Of a stretch of 64,000 nt of DNA, positions 8,360-16,139 are shown in pieces. The number at the start of each line of letters is the position of its first letter. The first letter of the stretch is position 1. Position numbers and translations under genes: made by a program. Under the pieces are notes generated by a model. That model made no database searches. It saw only the letters and a program-made list of their open reading frames with translations, and was not told the DNA's origin. The stretch comes from Ruminococcus flavefaciens AE3010 (lineage in GTDB: Bacteria > Bacillota > Clostridia > Oscillospirales > Ruminococcaceae): positions 2,686,501 through 2,750,500 of the forward strand of contig NZ_JAGT01000001.1 of the NCBI RefSeq assembly GCF_000526795.1. Direction: 5' to 3'.

Positions 8360-8388
8360 TGATACAATAACAATTAACGAGGTGAAAT

Positions 8389-9054
8389 ATGAGCAAGATC
8401 TTCATTGTCGAGGACGACAGGTCTATCCGCGAGGAGCTTGCGGAGCTCCTGCGCAATTCGGGCTACGAAGCCGAGTACCTTACGGACTTCACAGACTCAA
8501 AGGCGAAGATACTCGCCGCAAAGCCCGACCTTATCCTCATGGACATAAATATCCCCGACCTAAATGGGGAGCAGCTTCTCAAAGAGATACGCAAAGAGAC
8601 TGATACTCCCGTGATAATGGTCACCAGCCGCACATCGGAGACTGATGAGGTGCTCTCCATGAGCTACGGCGCTGACGACTATATCACCAAGCCCTACAAT
8701 CCCACTATACTCCTGCTGAGGATATCCGCTGTACTGAAACGTGCGGCAGGAGCTTCGACTTCTGTGCAGACCTATAACGGCTTGCAGGTAAACGACGCAA
8801 AGGGCTGTCTTACTGACGGCAGCCGTGAGCTTATCCTCACCAAGAACGAGATGATAATATTCCGCTTTATGCTGGACAGACAGGGCAATATCGTCACCCG
8901 TGACGAGCTGATGACCGCTCTCTGGGACAATGACGAATTCGTCAACGACAACGCCCTCACCGTGAATATAAGCCGCCTGCGTTCAAAGCTTGCAGACCTT
9001 GGCTGCGAGGACGCTATCGAAACACGCAAGAAGCAGGGGTACATACTGAGATGA
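8389..9054 (+). CDS. OmpR-family response regulator, BceR-like
   Basis: This 221-residue protein has a receiver domain with E8/D9/D10, phospho-acceptor D52 (LILMDINIP) and K101 (TKPYNP), then a winged-helix domain (about 125-221) ending KKQGYILR. The sequence style and the small intramembrane kinase that follows match BceR/YxdJ/GraR regulators, which normally control a neighbouring BceAB-type ABC transporter for peptide antibiotics. CGAGGTGA lies 3 bases before the ATG. Its stop overlaps the kinase start by 4 bases (ATGA), so translation is coupled. No BceAB genes are present on either side, so the targets lie elsewhere. Confidence 0.92.
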   Translation: MSKIFIVEDDRSIREELAELLRNSGYEAEYLTDFTDSKAKILAAKPDLILMDINIPDLNGEQLLKEIRKETDTPVIMVTSRTSETDEVLSMSYGADDYITKPYNPTILLLRISAVLKRAAGASTSVQTYNGLQVNDAKGCLTDGSRELILTKNEMIIFRFMLDRQGNIVTRDELMTALWDNDEFVNDNALTVNISRLRSKLADLGCEDAIETRKKQGYILR

Positions 9055-10064
9055 GATTCCGTGACTATATCCGCGACAGGCTGTGGTTTTACGCTATTGC
9101 AGCCCTGTCCTTCGGGCTTATGCTGCTGTTTCTGTCGGCGTACAGGGTCAGCGGTCAGCTTGTGACATTTATTGCCGTTATATTCATTCTGTTTTTAATA
9201 TCCGAGGAGCTTGTGGGCTTCTTCCGCAAAAGGCATTTTTACACCGACCTTATGGGCAAGCTTGAATTGCTTGACAAAAAATACCTTATCCACGAAATGG
9301 TGCAGAAGCCCGGCTTCTTAGAGGGCGAGCTCACCTATGATGTACTTTGTCAGGCTCACAAAGCCATGTGCGAGGAGGTGTCGAAGTATCAGCGGAGCTC
9401 CGCTGACTTCCGCGAGTTCATCGAGATGTGGGTGCATGAGGTGAAGCTGCCTGTGGCGAGCTTGCAGCTCATGGCGCATAATCACAGCGACAGGCTGGGT
9501 GAGAAGTTCCTCGAACAGCTCCGCCGCATAGACGGCTATACCGATCAGGTGCTGTATTACGCACGCTCGGAGAGTGCCGAAAAGGACTACATCATCAAGG
9601 AGAACTCACTGAAGCGCACAGTGTCAAATGTTGCTCTGAAAAACCGCGAGGACATTCAGCTTGCAGGAGCTTCAATTGAGACAGAGGGACTTGACGTAAG
9701 TGTAATGACTGACGGAAAATGGCTGGAATTCATACTGGGACAGTTCATTGCAAACAGCCTTAAATACACAGTTGAGGGTCGGGACATAGTAATGCGCATA
9801 AGCGCAGAGGAGCTTTCCGACCGAGTGCTGCTGCACTTCCGCGACAACGGTATCGGCATACCCGAAAGGGACATAAGCAGAGTGTTCGATAAGAGCTTCA
9901 CAGGCGAGAACGGGCGCTCCTACGCAAAGTCCACGGGTATGGGACTGTACATCGTGAAGAGCCTCTGCGAGCGTCTCGGACACACCATATCCGTGACCTC
10001 GGAGCAGGGCAGCTATACCGAGTTCACCATAGCCTTTTCAAAGAACGACTTTTATAAAATGTAA
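9051..10064 (+). CDS. Intramembrane-sensing histidine kinase, BceS-like
   Basis: The 337-residue protein has two close hydrophobic segments (about 13-33 and 36-56) with almost no external loop, typical of kinases that sense through a partner transporter. H129 sits in WVHEVKLPVA, the BceS-type dimerisation motif. An ATPase domain with the N box FIANSLKYT and GMGLYIVKSL follows. In the characterised family the ABC transporter BceAB is the real sensor of bacitracin, nisin or similar peptides; here none is adjacent, so the kinase must couple to a remote transporter or work alone. It overlaps the regulator gene by 4 bases. Confidence 0.92.
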   Translation: MRFRDYIRDRLWFYAIAALSFGLMLLFLSAYRVSGQLVTFIAVIFILFLISEELVGFFRKRHFYTDLMGKLELLDKKYLIHEMVQKPGFLEGELTYDVLCQAHKAMCEEVSKYQRSSADFREFIEMWVHEVKLPVASLQLMAHNHSDRLGEKFLEQLRRIDGYTDQVLYYARSESAEKDYIIKENSLKRTVSNVALKNREDIQLAGASIETEGLDVSVMTDGKWLEFILGQFIANSLKYTVEGRDIVMRISAEELSDRVLLHFRDNGIGIPERDISRVFDKSFTGENGRSYAKSTGMGLYIVKSLCERLGHTISVTSEQGSYTEFTIAFSKNDFYKM

Positions 10065-10068
10065 GATC

Positions 10069-10182
10069 AAATCAAAATTTTGCAGAGCAAAATTTTGATT
10101 TAAGTAAGTAGTGAGTAGAAAGCAGAGAGTAGTAGGGGCGCCGTTCCCTACTACTTACTACTCTCTACTCTCTACTCACTAA
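10069..10182. repeat. AAATCAAAATTTTGC hairpin plus TAGTGAGTAG palindrome
   Basis: AAATCAAAATTTTGC (10069-10083) pairs with a 14-base arm at 10088-10101 and may terminate the BceRS transcript. A second, much longer inverted repeat follows: TAGTAAGTAG-like units on one side, CTACTCTCTAC-like units on the other, with GGGGCGCCGTTCCC at its centre. The centre is a TGTAGGGGCG-type core, so this is the same modular design with a different simple-sequence arm. Confidence 0.6.
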
Positions 10183-10199
10183 GACAAAGAGGTGATACT

Positions 10200-12590
10200 A
10201 TGAGCAGACTTATTGCAGCAGCGGCAGCCGCGGCGATGCTGGTACAGCCTGCCGTCGGCTCAGATGCAGTCAGCATGGAATACAGCGACGATTATACCTT
10301 TGTGCTGGACAGCTTTTGTTCGGGTGATGTAGCTGTACCTGCGGAACATGATGGCAGGGCGGTAACAGAGGTCTACATTGTCAGCAACAAGAACATAACA
10401 TCGGTCAGCCTGCCCGATACAGTCAGGACTGTTTATGCGGAAGACTGCTCCGCCGCAGCTTATTATACTGCTGAGGATAATCCCTATCTTTGCTCGGTGG
10501 ACGGAGTTCTCTACAGCAAGGCTATGGACAGGCTTGTGCGCTATCCTCAGGGAAAGACCGACAGGCGCTATAAGGTGGCTGATACCGTAAAGGTGATAGA
10601 TCAGTATGCCTTTTGCCATGCCGAGGAGCTTGCTGCGGTTGAACTGCCCGAGGGCTTGATGAAGATAGGGGAAGCTGCCTTTGCGGAGACTGAGATACCT
10701 ACATTCTGTCTGCCCGAGTCTCTTGAATATATCGGCGACGGAGCCTTTGCGCACAATAACTGCCTTGAGACCATAACTATCCCGAAAAATGTCTCGGAGA
10801 TGATCATACCTTTTATGCAGTGCGATCATCTGGAAAGCATTGTTCTGGAGAGCACCAAAGCCATAGAACAAAACAGTGAATGGGGTGGGAATCCCGACTG
10901 GAGCTACGACCCACTGTCATTTATGTACAATTGCAGCGATGAAGTCGCTGTGTATCTGCCCGACGAGAGCTATGACGGATTCATGGAGAAGTATAGCCGT
11001 ATATTTGCAGCGAACCATGCTATAAAGCCTGTAAGCGAATACACCTCACCTCAGCATTTGAGGGGCGACGTCAACGGCGACAAGCGACAGAGTATCGCCG
11101 ATCTGGTGCTGCTTCAGAGGTGGCTGTCGGGAAACGGGAAAATAAAGCTGAAACACTGGGAAACAGCTGATCTATGCGAGGATAACAGGCTGGATATGTT
11201 CGACCTTGTGGAGCTCAGGCGGCTGCTCCTCACAAGTATGACAGGACTTGGGGCAGAAGCTCACGTAAGCGCATTGGAGCCCACACTGCCAAGTGTCGGA
11301 AGCTGCCGTATCCCCGTGTTTGCAGTATGCTTCCCCGATGATGTATTCTTTTCGGGTATTTTTGCGGAAACGGTTAAGGAGCACTGCTTCGGCGAGGAAA
11401 ACAAGAATGACCTTGCCTATCCGCTGGAGAGCATACCTGCTTATTTTGACCGCGCGTCCTACGGAAAGCTGAACCTTGAATTTGACGTTATTGATTATAC
11501 CGCACAGAAGCCTGCCGAGGAATACGTCAGCAACAACGCTCAGGAGCTGGTGGAGGAGATAATGGCGGCATTCGAAGACGAGCTGGATTACAGTGCCTAT
11601 GATGTCAACGATGATTCTGTGCTGGACTCCATGATGATAGTGGTTTCCGAAAGACTGGCGTCTGTTGACAACGACGGCGACAAAATGCCTGACTGGTGGC
11701 CTTTTTCTGCGAAGTATTACGGCAGCAACAGCTATGACGGCATAACGGTAGGCAGCTACTGCGTGAGTCCGTTCTGGAATCAGGAGCGTGCAGGCAACAA
11801 TGCCAAATTAGCTCACGAGCTCTGCCATGCTATGGGACTTACGGACTATTACGTTCTTGACAAGGACAAGGATAACGGCAACGGCGGAATGGAAGGCGAA
11901 GCAGGTGTGGAGCTCATGGACGAGGGCAGCGGCGACCTGTCCGCTTTTTCAAAACTCATGCTGGGCTGGATAGCAGATGACGACATACAGGTCTATACAG
12001 GGGGCGAGCAGACATTTACTCTGAGCTCCTCACAGCAGAAGCCCTCCTGCATCGTCATACCGAAAAAGCAGGAGGACGACTGGCTCAGCGAGTACTTCAT
12101 AGTTGAGTTTGTGACGGGAGAAGCCAATAATGAGGTTTATGGCTGGCAGGGCAACCACAATGCCCTGTTCACGAAAAAGGGCGGAGTCCGTATCCTGCAC
12201 TGTGACGCAGAGGTGTCGAATGACGCATTCGGCATGGAGTTCAAGTACAGCATAAACAGTCCTCACTATGATGTCAGCGACGAAAAGCAGCGTGTGCTGC
12301 GGCTTGTGAATCTTGGCGGAATGTTCTACCCGGGCACAAGAGGTCTTAACTACAGGAACATCATCGACGGCAGCGTTGAGGGCTTTGCATGGTACGACGA
12401 AAACGGCGATATGACCGTGGATACGGGACTGAAAGTGCAGATCTCGGATTTCCATGCGGGACCTGATTATACGCCAAGTGCATTTTGGGAAAATGATATG
12501 TTGTCCAGCTCTAAGGAAGATCCCGCAGATAATCCTGCATATCTCAGGGGCGGCACATACACAATAACAATATCGCCCTCAGACAAATAA
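10200..12590 (+). CDS. Secreted BspA-type LRR, dockerin and M6 metallopeptidase protein
   Basis: The protein has 796 residues. A short Ala-rich signal peptide (about 1-21) is followed by LRR_5 (BspA-like) repeats (about 25-230), an internal dockerin-like module (about 288-345: RGDVNGDKRQSIADLVLLQR, then a second half), and an M6-type catalytic domain (about 360-795) with zinc motif H539-E-L-C-H-x2-G-L. Dockerins bind cohesins on scaffoldins, so the enzyme is probably cellulosome- or cell-surface-bound; M6 peptidases (immune inhibitor A type) cleave extracellular proteins. A dockerin between domains rather than at the C-terminus is unusual, and its first calcium loop is less canonical than in the two leftward dockerin proteins nearby. 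AAAGAGGTGA precedes the ATG. Confidence 0.85.
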   Translation: MSRLIAAAAAAAMLVQPAVGSDAVSMEYSDDYTFVLDSFCSGDVAVPAEHDGRAVTEVYIVSNKNITSVSLPDTVRTVYAEDCSAAAYYTAEDNPYLCSVDGVLYSKAMDRLVRYPQGKTDRRYKVADTVKVIDQYAFCHAEELAAVELPEGLMKIGEAAFAETEIPTFCLPESLEYIGDGAFAHNNCLETITIPKNVSEMIIPFMQCDHLESIVLESTKAIEQNSEWGGNPDWSYDPLSFMYNCSDEVAVYLPDESYDGFMEKYSRIFAANHAIKPVSEYTSPQHLRGDVNGDKRQSIADLVLLQRWLSGNGKIKLKHWETADLCEDNRLDMFDLVELRRLLLTSMTGLGAEAHVSALEPTLPSVGSCRIPVFAVCFPDDVFFSGIFAETVKEHCFGEENKNDLAYPLESIPAYFDRASYGKLNLEFDVIDYTAQKPAEEYVSNNAQELVEEIMAAFEDELDYSAYDVNDDSVLDSMMIVVSERLASVDNDGDKMPDWWPFSAKYYGSNSYDGITVGSYCVSPFWNQERAGNNAKLAHELCHAMGLTDYYVLDKDKDNGNGGMEGEAGVELMDEGSGDLSAFSKLMLGWIADDDIQVYTGGEQTFTLSSSQQKPSCIVIPKKQEDDWLSEYFIVEFVTGEANNEVYGWQGNHNALFTKKGGVRILHCDAEVSNDAFGMEFKYSINSPHYDVSDEKQRVLRLVNLGGMFYPGTRGLNYRNIIDGSVEGFAWYDENGDMTVDTGLKVQISDFHAGPDYTPSAFWENDMLSSSKEDPADNPAYLRGGTYTITISPSDK

Positions 12591-12609
12591 CACACAGGAG
12601 CTTCATAAA

Positions 12610-13578
12610 ATGACAAGGATTGACCTTATAACGGGAATACTCGGTTCGGGAAAGACCACATTCCTGCTGAAATACGCACGGCACTGCATGAGCAGAGGCG
12701 AGAGCATCGCCATACTGGAAAACGACTTCGGCGCTGTGAATATAGACATGCTCATGCTGCAGGAGCTGAAAGAGGAGGGCTGCCGCCTTGAAATGATAGC
12801 GGGGGGCTGCGACGCGGACTGCCACAGACGGCGCTTCAAGACCCAGCTCATATCTCTCGGTATGCAGCATTTTGACCGCGTTATCGTTGAGCCCTCGGGC
12901 ATATTCGACATGGACGAGTTCTTCGATATACTCCACGATCCGCCGCTGGACAACTGGTTTGAGATAGGAAGTATCCTCACTATTGCCGACGGAGAAATGG
13001 AGCAGCAGCTCTCTCCGCAGATGGAGTACCTGCTCGGCTCCCAGGCGGCATGCTGCGGAAAGCTGGTAATAAGCAAGCTCCGCGGAGAAGCAGAGGACAG
13101 CCTTGTGCAGTCCGTACTTGACCATGTGAACTCAGCCCTTGAGGATATACGCTGTGACCGCAGACTTGCGTTCCGCGACGTTTTTGCAAAGGACTGGGAG
13201 AGCCTTACAGACGATGATTACAGGCTTCTTGGCGGCGCAGGCTACCGCGGTTCGAGCTACGTTAAGAAGTTCAGCCCCGAGGATATTGAGAGCTCCGTTC
13301 ACTACTTCATGCATATCGCCATTCCGCAGGATAAGGTGGAGCACCTTATTGCCGAGATATTCGCAGACGAGAGCTGCGGCAGGATATTCCGCATCAAGGG
13401 AGCGCTCCCTGCGGAGGTCGGATGGCTGAAAATAAACGCTACCCGTGAAAAGACAGAGCTGTCCCGTGTTGCAGAGGGACAGCCCGTACTCATAGTCATA
13501 GGCGACAACATATCCCGTCAGCGTATCGATGAGTATCTGAAGCCGCTGAACACCGATACCGAATATGTGTCTATTTAG
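12610..13578 (+). CDS. COG0523 / CobW-family GTPase (metal-chaperone type)
   Basis: The 322-residue protein has P-loop GILGSGKTT (9-17), switch-like ENDFGAVNID (38-47) and VEPSGIFD in place of the usual ETTGxADP. A divergent C-terminal domain follows. COG0523 proteins deliver zinc, nickel or cobalt to target enzymes. The canonical metal motif GGCxCC is replaced here by GGCDADC (C67, C71), so metal binding may differ. ACAGGAG lies before the ATG, 19 bases after the M6 gene, which suggests cotranscription; a zinc chaperone beside a zinc peptidase is tempting but the peptidase is exported, so the link may be positional only. Confidence 0.85.
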   Translation: MTRIDLITGILGSGKTTFLLKYARHCMSRGESIAILENDFGAVNIDMLMLQELKEEGCRLEMIAGGCDADCHRRRFKTQLISLGMQHFDRVIVEPSGIFDMDEFFDILHDPPLDNWFEIGSILTIADGEMEQQLSPQMEYLLGSQAACCGKLVISKLRGEAEDSLVQSVLDHVNSALEDIRCDRRLAFRDVFAKDWESLTDDDYRLLGGAGYRGSSYVKKFSPEDIESSVHYFMHIAIPQDKVEHLIAEIFADESCGRIFRIKGALPAEVGWLKINATREKTELSRVAEGQPVLIVIGDNISRQRIDEYLKPLNTDTEYVSI

Positions 13579-13630
13579 CCATTAGCCGTTAGCCGTTAGC
13601 TTGTAGGGGCGCCCATTGGGCGTCCCTACA
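13578..13630. repeat. TTAGCCGTTAGC tract plus TGTAGGGGCG half-unit
   Basis: Three irregular copies of TTAGCCGTTAGC-like sequence run into TGTAGGGGCGCCCATTGGGC, closing with GTCCCTACA. The same head and core recur at 33491-33525. It begins at the stop codon of the GTPase gene. Confidence 0.7.
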
Positions 13631-13644
13631 TATCACAATAAAGC

Positions 13645-13673
13645 AAGCCCGAAAGTTATGTGCTTTCGGGCTT
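13645..13673. terminator. Bidirectional terminator between convergent genes
   Basis: AAGCCCGAAAG (13645-13655) and CTTTCGGGCTT (13663-13673) form an 11-bp perfect stem. It serves the rightward GTPase gene and the leftward gene ending at 13679. Confidence 0.85.
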
Positions 13674-13678
13674 AGTTA

Positions 13679-15187
13679 TTATTTGTTAGCTGCAGCAGCA
13701 GCGGCTGCCTTTTTAGCCTTTTTCTTGATAGCCTTGTTTGACTTTCTGAAAATGAATCCGAGGAAGAGCTCCGCAGCACCAATTATCAGAAGCATAACTG
13801 TAAACGGCAGGAGCAGGCTCTCTGTCAGGTAGTATACAGCCTTGTGTGTGAATGTGAATGCGATAGCGGAACCGATAAGGATAGCAAGTCCCGATAAGAA
13901 CACCAGTAATCCCACAACATTGAAAGAGGTCGCAAAGAAGCCTGTAACGTGCTTTGCGCGCTTGTCCACTATAACAGCGGTCCAGATAAGGAACAGGATC
14001 ACAAGACCTCCGAGGATACCGATAGTGATGAATGAGAAAGCATAGCTGCACTTGTCCACGTCGAAGCCTATCTTTCTGCTCCACTCCCTGACGCTCATGG
14101 TGTCGCTGAAATTGTCCTTTTCCAGATTCTTCTCGATGAGCTCATATTCGTCGTCTTTGAGCTCGTACTCGAACTCATTGACAACTGCGTTCTTGTTTGC
14201 TCTGATGAAGTCGTTCACGAAGTCCTCGGCAGTAATGGACGGGTCGCCGCCCTTGCCGTCGATGATGTAGTCGAGATAGCCCTTGGCTGTTCTTCCTGCG
14301 TACTCGCGGAAGTCTGTATTCAACATGTATCTCTTGAAGCCTGCCTCGTCAGCAGCTCCTCTTGTAGCTGTGCGGAAGCCCATGGAATCATAGAGGGTCT
14401 TTGACAGCTCCTTGCCGTCGAACTGGGCTGTGAGAGTAGTTTCTGCGTTGAGCTTTTCGGCTCTCTTGCTGATAACGCTGCCGTTAGCGCCTATCTTTAC
14501 CGCAAGGGTAAGACTGAACGCCAGCAGGAAAAGCATAGTGAATATAGTCACGAGAGAAGCTCCGAAGATACGTCCGCCGCCCACTTTCTTGCGTGCCTTG
14601 GGCTTGTTTTCCTGCTGAGGCATAGGTGTGGGAGCAGGAGCTGGTGCAGGTGCGGGAGCAGGCTGCACAGGCGGTATGGGAGGTGGCGGAGCAATGCTGC
14701 TCTGTACAGGAGAATTGCCTGTAGACTGATTGCTGTTGCTGTTAGAGCCGTACTGCTGAGGCTGTACGGGTATCTTCATGGTGCTGCTGTTGTCGTTGAA
14801 GCCGTTATTATTTGCGGGAGCAGCGGGTGCCTCCTGCTTGGGGAACTCCGCAGGCTTTTGCGGCTTTTCCTCAGCCACAGGCTTGGGAGCGGTAAAGACC
14901 TCGGTCACGGGCTCTGGCTCTGATACCGGCTCGGGCTCGGGGAGCTCTATAGTCTCGGAGGAGCTGAGTATCTCCGTGGGCTCGTCGTTAAGGAGCTCCA
15001 CGTCCTCGCTGGTAAGACTGAGAGTTTCCTCATTGGCTGCTATGACCTCCTCAAGGTGGGGGAGGATAGAGGTGGGCTCGTCATCGGTATGTACATCGGG
15101 AGCAGGCTCCTTATCGAGGTGAGCTCCGCATTCTGTGCAGAATAAAGCGTCGTCTGGCATTTCACTGCCGCATTTTTTGCATATCAT
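13679..15187 (-). CDS. Zinc-ribbon membrane protein with Pro-rich linker
   Basis: The 502-residue protein has an N-terminal zinc ribbon C3-x2-C6-x10-C17-x2-C20, then about 170 residues of acidic and Pro/Ala/Gln-rich linker including PPPPIPPVQP and a PAPAPAPAP run. A membrane helix follows at about 210-232, then an extracytoplasmic region with a calponin-like mix of charged helices (about 233-375), three more membrane helices (about 380-480) and a Lys/Ala tail. Zinc_ribbon_2 proteins of this layout are common in Ruminococcus and mostly uncharacterised. AGGAGGG precedes the ATG, and the promoter at 15232-15260 is a perfect consensus, so expression should be high. The function is unknown. Confidence 0.85.
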   Translation of the reverse strand: MICKKCGSEMPDDALFCTECGAHLDKEPAPDVHTDDEPTSILPHLEEVIAANEETLSLTSEDVELLNDEPTEILSSSETIELPEPEPVSEPEPVTEVFTAPKPVAEEKPQKPAEFPKQEAPAAPANNNGFNDNSSTMKIPVQPQQYGSNSNSNQSTGNSPVQSSIAPPPPIPPVQPAPAPAPAPAPTPMPQQENKPKARKKVGGGRIFGASLVTIFTMLFLLAFSLTLAVKIGANGSVISKRAEKLNAETTLTAQFDGKELSKTLYDSMGFRTATRGAADEAGFKRYMLNTDFREYAGRTAKGYLDYIIDGKGGDPSITAEDFVNDFIRANKNAVVNEFEYELKDDEYELIEKNLEKDNFSDTMSVREWSRKIGFDVDKCSYAFSFITIGILGGLVILFLIWTAVIVDKRAKHVTGFFATSFNVVGLLVFLSGLAILIGSAIAFTFTHKAVYYLTESLLLPFTVMLLIIGAAELFLGFIFRKSNKAIKKKAKKAAAAAAANK

Positions 15188-15231
15188 TCGGTATCCCTCC
15201 TATGAGAAATTTTTGTGTAAATGCTATTACA

Positions 15232-15260
15232 ATTATAAGTCATACCAATAGATATGTCAA
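15232..15260 (-). promoter_or_regulatory. Consensus promoter of the zinc-ribbon gene
   Basis: On the minus strand TTGACA (15260-15255), 17 bases and TATAAT (15237-15232): both hexamers are perfect. Confidence 0.88.
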
Positions 15261-15328
15261 GTAAAAAAAACTGTTACATTGTATTACATATCGGGATTTT
15301 TGACAAAAAAGTGCATATAACGATAAAA

Positions 15329-15346
15329 AGCCCGCCGAAGCGGGCT
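15329..15346 (-). terminator. Terminator of the 15352-16041 gene
   Basis: AGCCCGC (15329-15335) and GCGGGCT (15340-15346) form a 7-bp stem with a CGAA loop; read leftwards it is followed by TTTT. Confidence 0.85.
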
Positions 15347-15351
15347 CGTGT

Positions 15352-16041
15352 TTATTCATTTTCGTTTGTGGTATCCTCTATCTCTTTGAGAGCATTAAGA
15401 GTTTCCTCAAACCAGCTGTCGTCTATTTCCTGCAGCGGCTGATCGTACCAGCTGCCCCAGTTTTCGATATCATTCGGGTCACTCCACGGATTTGGCCATG
15501 TCCACGGATTGTCTTCATCCAAGAGATCCTCGGGAAGCCATGAACTCCAGTCAAAGTTCGGGTCTATCTGGTAACCGGGTTCCATTGAGCTTGCAGGATC
15601 CCATGGATTCGACGCATCAGACGCCCATGGATCCCATGTACTATTATCGAAGTCACTCCACTTCCGGACCTCGCTGATGATATTATTGATGAAATCCTCA
15701 ATGGAGATGTCAGTGCTGTTCATAGACTGGTCAACGTAGTATGAAAGTACATACGAAGCGTCCATAGCGTTTACGGCGCCGTCCTTGTTGACGTCGCATA
15801 CGGCAAGTATCTCGTCTGTGAGCTCGCCGAGGTTTATTGAATATTCAGAATAGGTCTCAAGGATATACGAAGCGTCCACTGCGTTTATGATACCGTCGCC
15901 CGACGGGTCGCCAAGTATCTTTTCGATAACAGCTGATATAGAGTTGTCGGACTGCTCGGCAGAAGCCGGAAGTAAAACAGAGCTTGCGGATACAAGGCAC
16001 ATACCTGCCAGTGCACCTGCCAATAATTTCATTGATCTCAT
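15352..16041 (-). CDS. Small secreted dockerin protein with Trp/Pro-rich tail
   Basis: The 229-residue protein has a signal peptide (1-28, cleavage after PASA) and a near-complete type I dockerin (about 44-115) with two calcium loops, GDPSGDGIINAVDASYILE and CDVNKDGAVNAMDASYVLS. The C-terminal 95 residues are acidic and rich in Trp, Asp, Pro and Asn (STWDPW, NPWDP, NPWTWPNPW). No catalytic domain is present, so it may be a surface or scaffold accessory. The NPW motif also dominates the external loop of the kinase at 2755, 11 kb away. It has its own promoter (16078-16106) and terminator. Confidence 0.85.
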   Translation of the reverse strand: MRSMKLLAGALAGMCLVSASSVLLPASAEQSDNSISAVIEKILGDPSGDGIINAVDASYILETYSEYSINLGELTDEILAVCDVNKDGAVNAMDASYVLSYYVDQSMNSTDISIEDFINNIISEVRKWSDFDNSTWDPWASDASNPWDPASSMEPGYQIDPNFDWSSWLPEDLLDEDNPWTWPNPWSDPNDIENWGSWYDQPLQEIDDSWFEETLNALKEIEDTTNENE

Positions 16042-16077
16042 GGGAATGCCTCCTTATCTGTAGATAAATTTACATTT

Positions 16078-16106
16078 ATTATACGTTACAAAGCACAAAA
16101 AGTCAA
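16078..16106 (-). promoter_or_regulatory. Promoter of the small dockerin gene
   Basis: On the minus strand TTGACT (16106-16101), 17 bases, TATAAT (16083-16078). Confidence 0.8.
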
Positions 16107-16139
16107 GATACAACAGGTGTATTTTTCGCAGATATACCC

